A DNA stretch of 5,209 nucleotides from Candidatus Thalassarchaeaceae archaeon (GTDB taxonomy: Archaea; Thermoplasmatota; Poseidoniia; Poseidoniales; Thalassarchaeaceae), in NCBI GenBank assembly GCA_030747885.1, contig JASLJW010000103.1:1-5209 (forward strand), written 5' to 3'. The position numbers and the translations under genes were made by a program. Shown here in pieces: positions 1 through 5,209 of this stretch; within the stretch, counting starts at the first letter, position 1, and every line of letters starts with the position of its first letter. The notes under the pieces are model-generated. The model had not been told where the DNA came from and did no database searches. It was given only the letters and a program-made list of their open reading frames with translations.

Positions 1-1490
1 ATCAACAAGGGTTCAAGATCACCAAATGATTCAAACAAACTAGGTCCACTAGAAAGATAGTATACAGAACCCCTACCATCTCTAGAATCTTCAGCACTTG
101 AATTCTCATTGCTTGCACACTCACCAGTACAACCATCAGCAAAGGCGACATAAACACGACCTTCTCTATCGATATGTAAGTCATTAAAATCTAACAAGTT
201 ACGATTTGACCCCCCAATATCCCTACAATCACCTGAATTAAGACAGATGGAACCAACTTGGACTGGATCATCTGTTACTCGATAAGTATGGAAAGTCGGA
301 TTCTCATCCAATGCATTCAGACTGAAGGTTATGTAAAGGTGATAGGTTGCATTATTGGGGGCATAATGTGCATTGCCATCCCAAGCATTGCCATCGATAT
401 CGGATTGATTCAACATCTCAGAATTTTGACTCCCAAGATAAGTCACTGCTATTCTTCCTGGGTCGCCAGCATCGGTTTGAGGAAATACGGAAGAGATTAC
501 ACCTGCTGGAGAAATTCGAATACTTTCTTGCTCCCAAGTTTCTCCTGAATCTGTTGATCTAGACATGTAAACACCTTCATCACTTCCAGTCCAAACATGG
601 TATGCGTTTGATTCAGAGTCGGTTGAAACCTCAGAATTCTTTCTAGGATAAGGTGTTCCAACATCTTCCCCCATAGAACGTTCAAACCAAGTAAATCCAT
701 TGTCTTTGGAAACGATTACAGTAGGAGTTTCTACACGCGGAGTAACATATACTGTTCCATCTGGAGCGGTTGATATAGCACCATGTAGTCCACCATTTGT
801 CGTAGCCAAACCGATGATTTGGCCACCTGCTTCAAAGGTTGCACCTCCATCGAAACTGGTGAAACAAAAAATTCCAGCTAGTTTATTGTAACAATAGTAT
901 ACTGCAGTTTCATAAAATCCGCTAGTAAATTGTCCTAAAGCCCCATATCCCGAATCTGTCCATGGGCCGCTTGCAAGTTTGATGTGATCGTTAATTGGAG
1001 TTGTTCCTGAATCATGAGGATTACCTAACCAAGTTTCACCATCATCATCACTCCAACATATCCAAGATGTTTCTAATCCAATCATTTGAACATTGAATAT
1101 TCTATCTGTAATTGGATCTACCCAACCATATGGGTCACTTGTAGTAGGTGAACATTGAACTGGATCTTGTGTTTCCACCCATGATTCTCCATAATCACAT
1201 GACCTCATTACTTTCTCCATCGCAATAAAGAAAATACAACCACTAGAAGTTATGCCAATACTAGGTTCTTTTCCGGTTTCTCCAACATCACTGAAAGTAA
1301 AGGACATAGGAATCAATTCTTCATCCACTGGAAAACCATCAGGACCTGTTACGAATGTTGAAGGAAATTCAGGTTCTTCAGGAGGCAACGGAGGAGGTGT
1401 TTCTTCCTTAAGACAACCAGGCAACACTGCCGTCAGTAACAAAAAACTGACCAATAATGTCGTGCAGCGCATGCCCCTCCGAGGGGGCAT
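1..1490 (-). CDS. Secreted lipoprotein with Asp-box (BNR) sialidase-like beta-propeller, C-terminus cut by window edge
   Basis: An open frame without stops runs from ATG at 1490 off the left edge, giving 496 residues. The N-terminus has a basic region (R4, R5, R8), a hydrophobic stretch (residues 11-23) and a lipobox L23-P-G-C26, then a proline/glutamate-rich linker (31-43), so the protein is probably exported and lipid-anchored at C26. Five Asp boxes (S-x-D-x-G-x-[ST]-[WF]) begin at S97, S147, S212, S261 and S312, spaced 49-65 residues apart as expected for successive propeller blades. Later comes a conserved-looking segment with 'DFNDLHIDREGRVYVAFADGC' character (434-454). Closely spaced cysteines (C200/C209, C416/C422, C454/C458) could form disulfides outside the cell. 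Asp-box propellers occur in sialidases, glycosidases and non-enzymatic binding proteins; no FRIP-type arginine motif is visible, so sialidase activity is not supported. ATG 1472 (residue 7) is an alternative start. Its own AT-rich box lies 26 nt before 1490. Confidence 0.88.
   Translation of the reverse strand, partial: MPPRRGMRCTTLLVSFLLLTAVLPGCLKEETPPPLPPEEPEFPSTFVTGPDGFPVDEELIPMSFTFSDVGETGKEPSIGITSSGCIFFIAMEKVMRSCDYGESWVETQDPVQCSPTTSDPYGWVDPITDRIFNVQMIGLETSWICWSDDDGETWLGNPHDSGTTPINDHIKLASGPWTDSGYGALGQFTSGFYETAVYYCYNKLAGIFCFTSFDGGATFEAGGQIIGLATTNGGLHGAISTAPDGTVYVTPRVETPTVIVSKDNGFTWFERSMGEDVGTPYPRKNSEVSTDSESNAYHVWTGSDEGVYMSRSTDSGETWEQESIRISPAGVISSVFPQTDAGDPGRIAVTYLGSQNSEMLNQSDIDGNAWDGNAHYAPNNATYHLYITFSLNALDENPTFHTYRVTDDPVQVGSICLNSGDCRDIGGSNRNLLDFNDLHIDREGRVYVAFADGCTGECASNENSSAEDSRDGRGSVYYLSSGPSLFESFGDLEPLL
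1471..1490 (-). repeat. Inverted repeat covering both candidate start codons of the lipoprotein gene
   Basis: A perfect 7-bp inverted repeat (ATGCCCC ... GGGGCAT) with a 6-base loop occupies the first 20 bases of the lipoprotein reading frame. The 5' arm contains the ATG at 1490; the 3' arm holds the first two bases of the in-frame second ATG at 1472. In mRNA this would be a GC-rich stem at the extreme 5' end if the transcript is leaderless. The repeat is seen directly; any role in translation control is inference, and it may be chance. Confidence 0.5.
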
Positions 1491-1510
1491 CAGGCAATTA
1501 TCTTCCGCAT

Positions 1511-1520
1511 CGAAATATTA
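1511..1520 (-). promoter_or_regulatory. Putative archaeal TATA-like box of the lipoprotein gene
   Basis: On the minus strand the bases read TAATATTTCG. The centre is about 26 nt upstream of ATG 1490, which is where a TATA box sits relative to the start of an archaeal leaderless transcript. No purine-rich ribosome-binding site precedes the ATG. It lies in the 33-base gap after the stop codon of the upstream membrane-protein gene. The assignment rests on position and AT-richness only. Confidence 0.4.
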
Positions 1521-1523
1521 GGT

Positions 1524-1946
1524 TCATTCTTCGTCTAATTTTGGAGCTTGTGAACAAATAATCAGAATGAATGCCAAGACAAATGGAAATACTGAACCAA
1601 TGATATATTGCATTTCCATCTCTACAAATCCTCCAATCCATCCATATGAATCTAATATTGCAATGGTAATATGACCCAATGCAAAGAATCTGCCAAAAAT
1701 GTGTAAATTTTCTTCAACATACATTGATACAAGCCAATGTGTGAGACCAAAAATAATCGCTAATGCACCCAAATAACGACCTACGTGGAGACCATAACTA
1801 GAGAGATTGCTGCCAGCTGCTAATGTATTGGCTGGATTAAGGATAATCATCAGTCCTAACAATATAGGGATTGTTCCAGTGATTTTCATTATTGTTGAAA
1901 GGCTGAATGCCATTTCTTCTTCATCAATTTCAGCCACATTTTCCAT
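1524..1946 (-). CDS. Small four-helix integral membrane protein, function unknown
   Basis: 140 residues, ending in TGA. I do not recognise a family. The N-terminus is acidic (MENVAEIDEEEM) and so is the C-terminus (KLDEE), with about four hydrophobic spans between: roughly residues 20-38, 57-77, 83-105 and 110-131. The loop between spans 1 and 2 (NPANTLAAGSNLSSYGLHVGR) is polar. Span 2 ends in THWLVSMY, and a second histidine lies in span 3 (GH near residue 92). No signal peptide cleavage site, cysteine pair or catalytic motif is evident. Acidic ends on both sides with an even number of spans suggest both termini share one face of the membrane, but topology is uncertain because charge bias is weak. 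It sits 56 bases after the acyl-CoA dehydrogenase stop and 33 bases before the lipoprotein start on the same strand; an AT-rich box in front suggests separate transcription. M12 (MAFSLS) is a possible alternative start. Confidence 0.8.
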   Translation of the reverse strand: MENVAEIDEEEMAFSLSTIMKITGTIPILLGLMIILNPANTLAAGSNLSSYGLHVGRYLGALAIIFGLTHWLVSMYVEENLHIFGRFFALGHITIAILDSYGWIGGFVEMEMQYIIGSVFPFVLAFILIICSQAPKLDEE

Positions 1947-1960
1947 ATTATTATGTCAAT

Positions 1961-1976
1961 ATTGTATAACAAATAA
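1961..1976 (-). promoter_or_regulatory. Putative promoter box of the membrane-protein gene
   Basis: On the minus strand TTATTTGTTATACAAT runs through this stretch. The TTATTT part is centred about 27 nt before ATG 1946, fitting a leaderless archaeal promoter; TTATACAAT is centred about 19 nt before it and would instead fit a start slightly inside the gene. CAATATT occurs twice here (1957-1963 and 1986-1992). No Shine-Dalgarno sequence is seen. Confidence 0.4.
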
Positions 1977-2002
1977 TGATTTGCACAATATTATTTGAAA
2001 CT

Positions 2003-3178
2003 TCAAGAATCGCCAAGTGAGCGATTTATCACAATACGTTGGACTTCCTGTGTACCCTCGTAAATCTGGGTGATCTTTGCATCTCTAAAGAATCTCTCAA
2101 CTGGGAAATCAGTAGTATAACCATAACCTCCTAGAACTTGAACTGCTCTTTCAGCTACCCACATTGCAGTATCTCCTGCGAACAACTTAGCCATACTTGC
2201 TTCCTTTGTATGTCGATGTCCGCCATGATGATAATGCTGTTCCTTCGCCCAAGCAGCTCGATATACCATCAGCCTAGCTGCAGCAGTCTGTGTAGCCATA
2301 TCGGCTAAATAATTACCAATAGACTGGTGATATGCGATAGGTTTCCCGAACGCTTCACGTTCATGAGAATACTTCACTGCTGCATCAAGGGCACCTTGTG
2401 CAATTCCTAATGCTTGTGCTGCGATTCCAATTCTAGAATTATCTAGGGCATTCATGGCAATTGGAAATCCTTTGCCAGATTCCTTCAACACATTTCCTAC
2501 AGGCACCTTGCAATTCTCTAAAATTAATGTACAGGTATCACTACTTCGAATACCTAATTTATCCTCTTTCTTTCCAACTGAAAATCCTTCAAAATCTTTC
2601 TCAACAATGAAAGCAGTAGTCCCTCCGTGTCTCTTCACCCCATAATCTGGATGATCGACATCCTTAGCAAAAAGAACAAAAATATCTGCACTTGCCCCAT
2701 TAGTCACCCACATTTTTTCCCCATTGAGAATGTAATGACTGCCATCATCTGAAATCTTGGCTTTGCAAACCATGGCTGCAGCATCTGTCCCTGCACCCGC
2801 TTCAGAGAGTGAATAGGCTCCTAATTTATCAGAAGCCAACATCGGCAAATATTTCGATTTCTGTTCTTCAGTACCATGGATAACTATGGTTTTAGCACAA
2901 AGGCCAACATGTACACAAAAGAAAACTGCAAATGAAGGATCCACTCTAGCTAATTCTTCAACAATAATCGCTTCAGTAATATCGTCCAAAGGAACGCCAC
3001 CAAATTCATCCGGAATAGTACAAGATTGAAGCCCATATTCGATGAACTGCGACCATTCTTCAACAGGAGGTTGTTGCGCTTTGTCACGTGCCAAACAAGT
3101 TGGTGCGAGCACTTCTTCGGCAAAATCCCGAACCATTTCTCGAATCATGCTTTGCTCTTCGGTCTCTTGGAAGTCCAT
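2003..3178 (-). CDS. Acyl-CoA dehydrogenase (short-chain / branched-chain type)
   Basis: 391 residues from ATG 3178, the normal length for this FAD-dependent family, which oxidises acyl-CoA to trans-2-enoyl-CoA and passes electrons to electron-transfer flavoprotein. In order: helical N-terminal domain starting at MDFQETEEQ; first family signature YSLSEAGAGTD (122-132); flavin-contacting MWVTNG (156-161); central beta domain; SHEREAFGKPI and the C-terminal helical bundle; second signature with GGYGY...FRDAKITQIYEGTQ. The glutamate of IYEGT (residue 374, codon 2057-2059) is at the catalytic-base position of short- and medium-chain enzymes. The open frame extends upstream to a TTG at 3232, but the extra 18 residues (EVHPLRTIHKRSVTGVG) do not look like the family, so ATG 3178 is preferred; GGGGTGG lies just before it as a weak ribosome-binding site. 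Odd: an HYHHGGHRH loop (315-323), about five residues longer than in typical relatives. Substrate chain length cannot be read from sequence; fatty-acid or branched amino-acid degradation is likely. Confidence 0.96.
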   Translation of the reverse strand: MDFQETEEQSMIREMVRDFAEEVLAPTCLARDKAQQPPVEEWSQFIEYGLQSCTIPDEFGGVPLDDITEAIIVEELARVDPSFAVFFCVHVGLCAKTIVIHGTEEQKSKYLPMLASDKLGAYSLSEAGAGTDAAAMVCKAKISDDGSHYILNGEKMWVTNGASADIFVLFAKDVDHPDYGVKRHGGTTAFIVEKDFEGFSVGKKEDKLGIRSSDTCTLILENCKVPVGNVLKESGKGFPIAMNALDNSRIGIAAQALGIAQGALDAAVKYSHEREAFGKPIAYHQSIGNYLADMATQTAAARLMVYRAAWAKEQHYHHGGHRHTKEASMAKLFAGDTAMWVAERAVQVLGGYGYTTDFPVERFFRDAKITQIYEGTQEVQRIVINRSLGDS

Positions 3179-3238
3179 GCCCACCCCAGTAACGCTCCGT
3201 TTGTGAATCGTTCGGAGAGGATGCACCTCCAAAAAACG

Positions 3239-3247
3239 TAAAATAAA
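3239..3247 (-). promoter_or_regulatory. Putative TATA-like box of the acyl-CoA dehydrogenase gene
   Basis: TTTATTTTA on the minus strand is the best archaeal TATA-box match in the divergent gap. A start of transcription about 25 nt downstream (near 3218) would leave a leader of about 40 nt before ATG 3178, containing no other ATG. Such a start would lie inside the frame extension from TTG 3232 and so would exclude that TTG as the start codon. Positional inference only. Confidence 0.4.
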
Positions 3248-3250
3248 CGA

Positions 3251-3294
3251 ATAATTGAAATTAGATTGCGACGGCGGCGCGATGAGGCTAGTAC
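3251..3294 (+). promoter_or_regulatory. Upstream region of the H-protein-like gene: AT-rich box and weak ribosome-binding site
   Basis: On the plus strand an AT-rich stretch (ATAATTGAAATTAGA, 3251-3265) is followed by a GC-rich patch (GCGACGGCGGCGCG) and then GATGAGG (3281-3287), which ends 7 bases before ATG 3295 and could act as a weak Shine-Dalgarno sequence. The AT-rich stretch is 30-44 nt before the ATG, so a short leader is likely. It shares the 60-odd-base divergent gap with the dehydrogenase promoter, so the two genes could be co-controlled. Confidence 0.35.
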
Positions 3295-3810
3295 ATGAGC
3301 GACGAGGACGAGTTCAGCATAGCAGTAGGAAGAAAATACACTGAGGACCACTTGTGGTTCCAATTAATCAGTGGACCAAACGACGATTATGAAGAATACA
3401 AAATTGGTGTTTCCGATTTTATTCGTGTAGAATACGGGAAAGTTATGAAGGCCATACTCCCAAATATTACTGATTCAAGCGATTTTATCATTGAATCTGA
3501 TGATGAACACGCCGAAGAGGAAGAAGTTGTATCTAAAGAAGAAGAAAAAGAAGATACTGGAGCCATGGGTGACCTTTCTACAGACGACAATCTAGTTGGT
3601 CTTCAATGTGAATTAGAGAGACTGAATATCCTTTCCCCTATCGCTTGCTCCATTATGAGTCTAAACGGAGAAGTCGAAAACAATCCCCAGTATGTGAATC
3701 GAGATGCATATGGTGATGGGTGGTTCGTAATTATTAGGCCACACGATGGTTTCGATTACGATGATCTTCTGAGCCCAGAAGAGTATGTGGATTATTTGGC
3801 TGAATTGTGA
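3295..3810 (+). CDS. Glycine-cleavage H-protein homologue lacking the lipoyl lysine, with acidic insert
   Basis: 171 residues, versus about 125-130 for usual GcvH. Family features in order: KYTEDHLWF (14-22, compare KYTKEHEW); YKIGVSDFIRVEYGKV and ILPN (35-57, compare the VGITDYAQ...LGD...LPE strand); LSPIACSIMSLNGEVENNP (113-131, compare YSPVSGEVVEVNEAL..NP); YVNRDAYGDGWFVIIRP (133-149, compare LVNEDPYGEGW); and a C-terminal LLSPEEYVDYL helix. In GcvH the lipoamide arm sits on a lysine in ESVKA, seven residues before the serine/alanine of SP/AP. Here that position is L107, in QCELERLNILSP, and no lysine exists after K85, so lipoylation at the canonical site appears impossible. Between the two half-hairpins lies about 32 extra residues, very acidic (13 of 21 residues 67-87 are Asp/Glu), coded by a GAA-rich tract. 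The role is unknown: it may be a regulatory, scaffold or partner-binding relic of GcvH. No gcvT or gcvP is in the window. The stop codon abuts that of the convergent cca gene. Confidence 0.85.
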   Translation: MSDEDEFSIAVGRKYTEDHLWFQLISGPNDDYEEYKIGVSDFIRVEYGKVMKAILPNITDSSDFIIESDDEHAEEEEVVSKEEEKEDTGAMGDLSTDDNLVGLQCELERLNILSPIACSIMSLNGEVENNPQYVNRDAYGDGWFVIIRPHDGFDYDDLLSPEEYVDYLAEL

Positions 3811-5124
3811 TTAAACCCACATTTCAAACTCGCCGACAGGTTCACCATTGAAGCCTAAAGATTCGGCTTTCGCCCATACTGCTTCCGAATCAATGAGGTC
3901 ATATTCTACCTGTATTCTAAACAACCATTTCTTGATTGAACCCAATGAAGGACCCGGGGTGATCCCCAAGCGTAACAAAATCTCATCTCCATCAACCAAT
4001 GGGGCCGTCCCACCTTGTAGATGAGGAAGAATATCCAATGCAGCACGAAGATCATCTGTAGCTGCTTGATTGAAGCCCCTATCTGCCGAAAGTTGAGATT
4101 CCAAATCTTCCCCTAATGCCATCCGATAACGTCGTAGGCAACCCTTGCTCTCTGGATTTGGTAAAACACCAATCCTCTCCTTAATCTGGATGATCGAGTC
4201 TCTAACTTTGTTAGGGACCCGAAGACCATCTAATGTCTTGATTGCACCATCGTCATCTAATTGTTGAAGTAATAACGCGAGTCGCCCAATCATCAAACTG
4301 TTTTGATCTACATCCTCAAAGAAGCAAGCATCTACATCAGAAATTTTCGATAAACCAGGACACACATATTCCATGGCCCCATCGTCAACCATTCTTTGGA
4401 GGACATCAAACACCTTTGGGAAAGAGAGCATTTTACTGAATTCTACCCATATCCGTTCCCTAGCTACAGGAGATAAACAATCAACACAATCAACAAGGGC
4501 TTCTGAAAGATTTTTGTCTGGGACAAAGGGGCCTGAAGGATGCCCCATGAAACGATATGCTCGCATGATACGAAGGCCATCCTCTTGTAGGCGCTCGTTT
4601 GGATTCCCCACGGCGGATAATTTTCCTGAAACAAGATCTTTTGCCCCCTCATGAGGGTCATAAAATAAACCATGTACAGGATCAATTGCCATTGCATTTA
4701 CTGTGAAATCTCTTCGCAGCAAATCCTCTGCAAGTGATGTGCCAAAACGAACCGATTCCGGACGCCTGCCATCTAGATAGGTGCCATCTTTCCGAAGTGT
4801 AGTGATTTCCAGTTGCCCAACTCCCTGTTGAGGCGGAATGGTAACGGTTCCAAAGGCTAAACCAGTAGGAATTGCTGATGGAACCATTTTCACGACCTGA
4901 GTAGGAGTGGCATCGGTTGCAAAATCAATATCATGAAGGGGAATGCCCGCTATCGTATCTCTTACCGCCCCACCTACAATCCAAATTGAGAAACCTCCTT
5001 CGGAAAAAGTCGATATTAATCCATAAATCGTTGAATCAAGGCTTTCCAACAGATCTAGATGAGGCTGCGAAAGAGCGATTCCCGTGACATCAGAAGAAGG
5101 GGGTGGGGCCGATGCCATGGCCAT
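3811..5124 (-). CDS. cca: Class II (bacterial-type) CCA tRNA nucleotidyltransferase / poly(A) polymerase family protein
   Basis: 437 residues, TAA stop. Class II enzymes add C, C and A to tRNA 3' ends without a nucleic-acid template in the cytoplasm. In order: GGAVRD (51-56) and the metal-binding D65-I-D67 of the polymerase-beta nucleotidyltransferase fold; GTVTI strand and LEITTLRKDG; RRDFTVNAMA (137-146), the ribose-selecting motif; DP..G..DL; E-R-L-Q-E-D-G-L-R-I-M-R (177-188), equivalent to the amino-acid template EDxxR that pairs with CTP/ATP; then helical neck, body and tail, with a C-terminal GDEILLRLGITPGPSLG (379-395) like the HD-less CCA enzymes. The usual proline of EDPLR is glycine here (G183). 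Archaea normally use the unrelated class I enzyme, so this is notable if the host is archaeal. Strict CCA, A-only, CC-only or poly(A) activity cannot be separated from the sequence. Start at ATG 5124 is favoured by the box 25 nt upstream; ATG 5118 is two codons in. Confidence 0.93.
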   Translation of the reverse strand: MAMASAPPPSSDVTGIALSQPHLDLLESLDSTIYGLISTFSEGGFSIWIVGGAVRDTIAGIPLHDIDFATDATPTQVVKMVPSAIPTGLAFGTVTIPPQQGVGQLEITTLRKDGTYLDGRRPESVRFGTSLAEDLLRRDFTVNAMAIDPVHGLFYDPHEGAKDLVSGKLSAVGNPNERLQEDGLRIMRAYRFMGHPSGPFVPDKNLSEALVDCVDCLSPVARERIWVEFSKMLSFPKVFDVLQRMVDDGAMEYVCPGLSKISDVDACFFEDVDQNSLMIGRLALLLQQLDDDGAIKTLDGLRVPNKVRDSIIQIKERIGVLPNPESKGCLRRYRMALGEDLESQLSADRGFNQAATDDLRAALDILPHLQGGTAPLVDGDEILLRLGITPGPSLGSIKKWLFRIQVEYDLIDSEAVWAKAESLGFNGEPVGEFEMWV

Positions 5125-5145
5125 TCGTCAATGTCAATTCAAATG

Positions 5146-5151
5146 AAATAA
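5146..5151 (-). promoter_or_regulatory. Putative TATA-like box of the cca gene
   Basis: TTATTT on the minus strand is centred about 25 nt before ATG 5124, the spacing expected for an archaeal leaderless transcript. No Shine-Dalgarno sequence precedes the ATG (…GACATTGACGA-ATG). It resembles the boxes before the lipoprotein and membrane-protein genes. Confidence 0.45.
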
Positions 5152-5209
5152 CCGCTCAAACAGTACAAGGCGTTTTGAATCAAAGAACCTTGAGAGGGGC
5201 ATGGAGATT
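5152..5209 (+). other. Right-edge intergenic DNA with a possible divergent gene start
   Basis: Nothing coding can be established here. On the plus strand an ATG at 5201-5203, preceded directly by GAGAGGGGC, opens a frame (M-E-I) into the edge of the window and could begin a divergent gene; three codons are too few to support a call. Minus-strand frames entering from the right all close within this stretch or soon after, so any upstream minus-strand gene would end in or before this region. Confidence 0.25.

Noticed and set aside
258..891. Several plus-strand and minus-strand open frames of 63-96 codons within 2-900
   Set aside because: They lie across the long uninterrupted minus-strand lipoprotein frame, which has a signal peptide and five Asp boxes; the short frames have no recognisable protein features.
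1..1490. Calling the lipoprotein an exo-alpha-sialidase
   Set aside because: Asp boxes alone mark the fold, not the activity; the FRIP motif and arginine triad are not seen in the visible part.
1252..1521. Plus-strand 89-codon frame with Gly/Ser-rich translation
   Set aside because: It is the antisense of the lipoprotein N-terminus; the Gly/Ser richness mirrors the Pro/Glu-rich linker codons on the real strand.
3145..3363. Minus-strand 72-codon frame across the divergent gap
   Set aside because: Overlaps both the dehydrogenase start and the H-like gene start and would destroy the promoter region; translation is not protein-like in any recognised way.
3295..3810. Calling the plus-strand gene a functional gcvH
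   Set aside because: The lipoyl lysine is absent and the hairpin is interrupted, so the usual function cannot be assumed despite clear homology.
4242..4697. Plus- and minus-strand frames inside the cca gene
   Set aside because: Shadows of the strongly supported class II nucleotidyltransferase frame; no family features of their own.
1..5209. Search for tRNA, rRNA, CRISPR arrays, insertion sequences and long direct repeats
   Set aside because: No cloverleaf-like segments, regularly spaced repeats, transposase motifs or terminal inverted repeats were found by eye; coding sequence fills almost all of the window.

Overview
The window carries five protein-coding genes packed closely together. Four are on the minus strand and one, in the middle, is on the plus strand. 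There are no RNA genes, mobile elements or CRISPR arrays that I can see. The DNA is moderately AT-rich. Upstream of the minus-strand genes, AT-rich TTATTT / AATATTT-like boxes lie about 25 nt before the start codon and Shine-Dalgarno sequences are mostly weak or absent, which looks archaeal with leaderless transcripts. With the protein types present (acyl-CoA dehydrogenase, an Asp-box lipoprotein, a small acidic-ended membrane protein), my best guess is a marine planktonic euryarchaeon of the Marine Group II/III (Poseidoniales) kind. This is inference; a marine bacterium is not excluded, and the tRNA nucleotidyltransferase is of the bacterial type (class II).

Layout: 1-1490 (minus) is the N-terminal 496 residues of a secreted lipoprotein whose gene continues past the left edge. 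It has a lipobox and five Asp-box (BNR) repeats, so a sialidase-like beta-propeller. 1524-1946 (minus) is a four-helix membrane protein of unknown function. 2003-3178 (minus) is an acyl-CoA dehydrogenase of the short-chain/branched type with all key motifs and an unusual histidine-rich loop. 3295-3810 (plus) is divergent from the dehydrogenase and is a glycine-cleavage H-protein homologue that lacks the lipoyl lysine and carries an acidic insert inside the lipoyl hairpin. 3811-5124 (minus) is a CCA-adding enzyme / poly(A) polymerase family protein, converging on the H-like gene with zero bases between the two stop codons. 5125-5209 is the cca upstream region and possibly the first codons of a divergent plus-strand gene.

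The genes do not form an obvious pathway. The dehydrogenase suggests fatty-acid or branched acyl-CoA breakdown, the lipoprotein a surface binding or degradative role, and the nucleotidyltransferase tRNA maturation. Each minus-strand gene seems to have its own promoter-like box, so these look like single-gene units rather than an operon. The most interesting item is the H-protein homologue without its lipoate attachment site.
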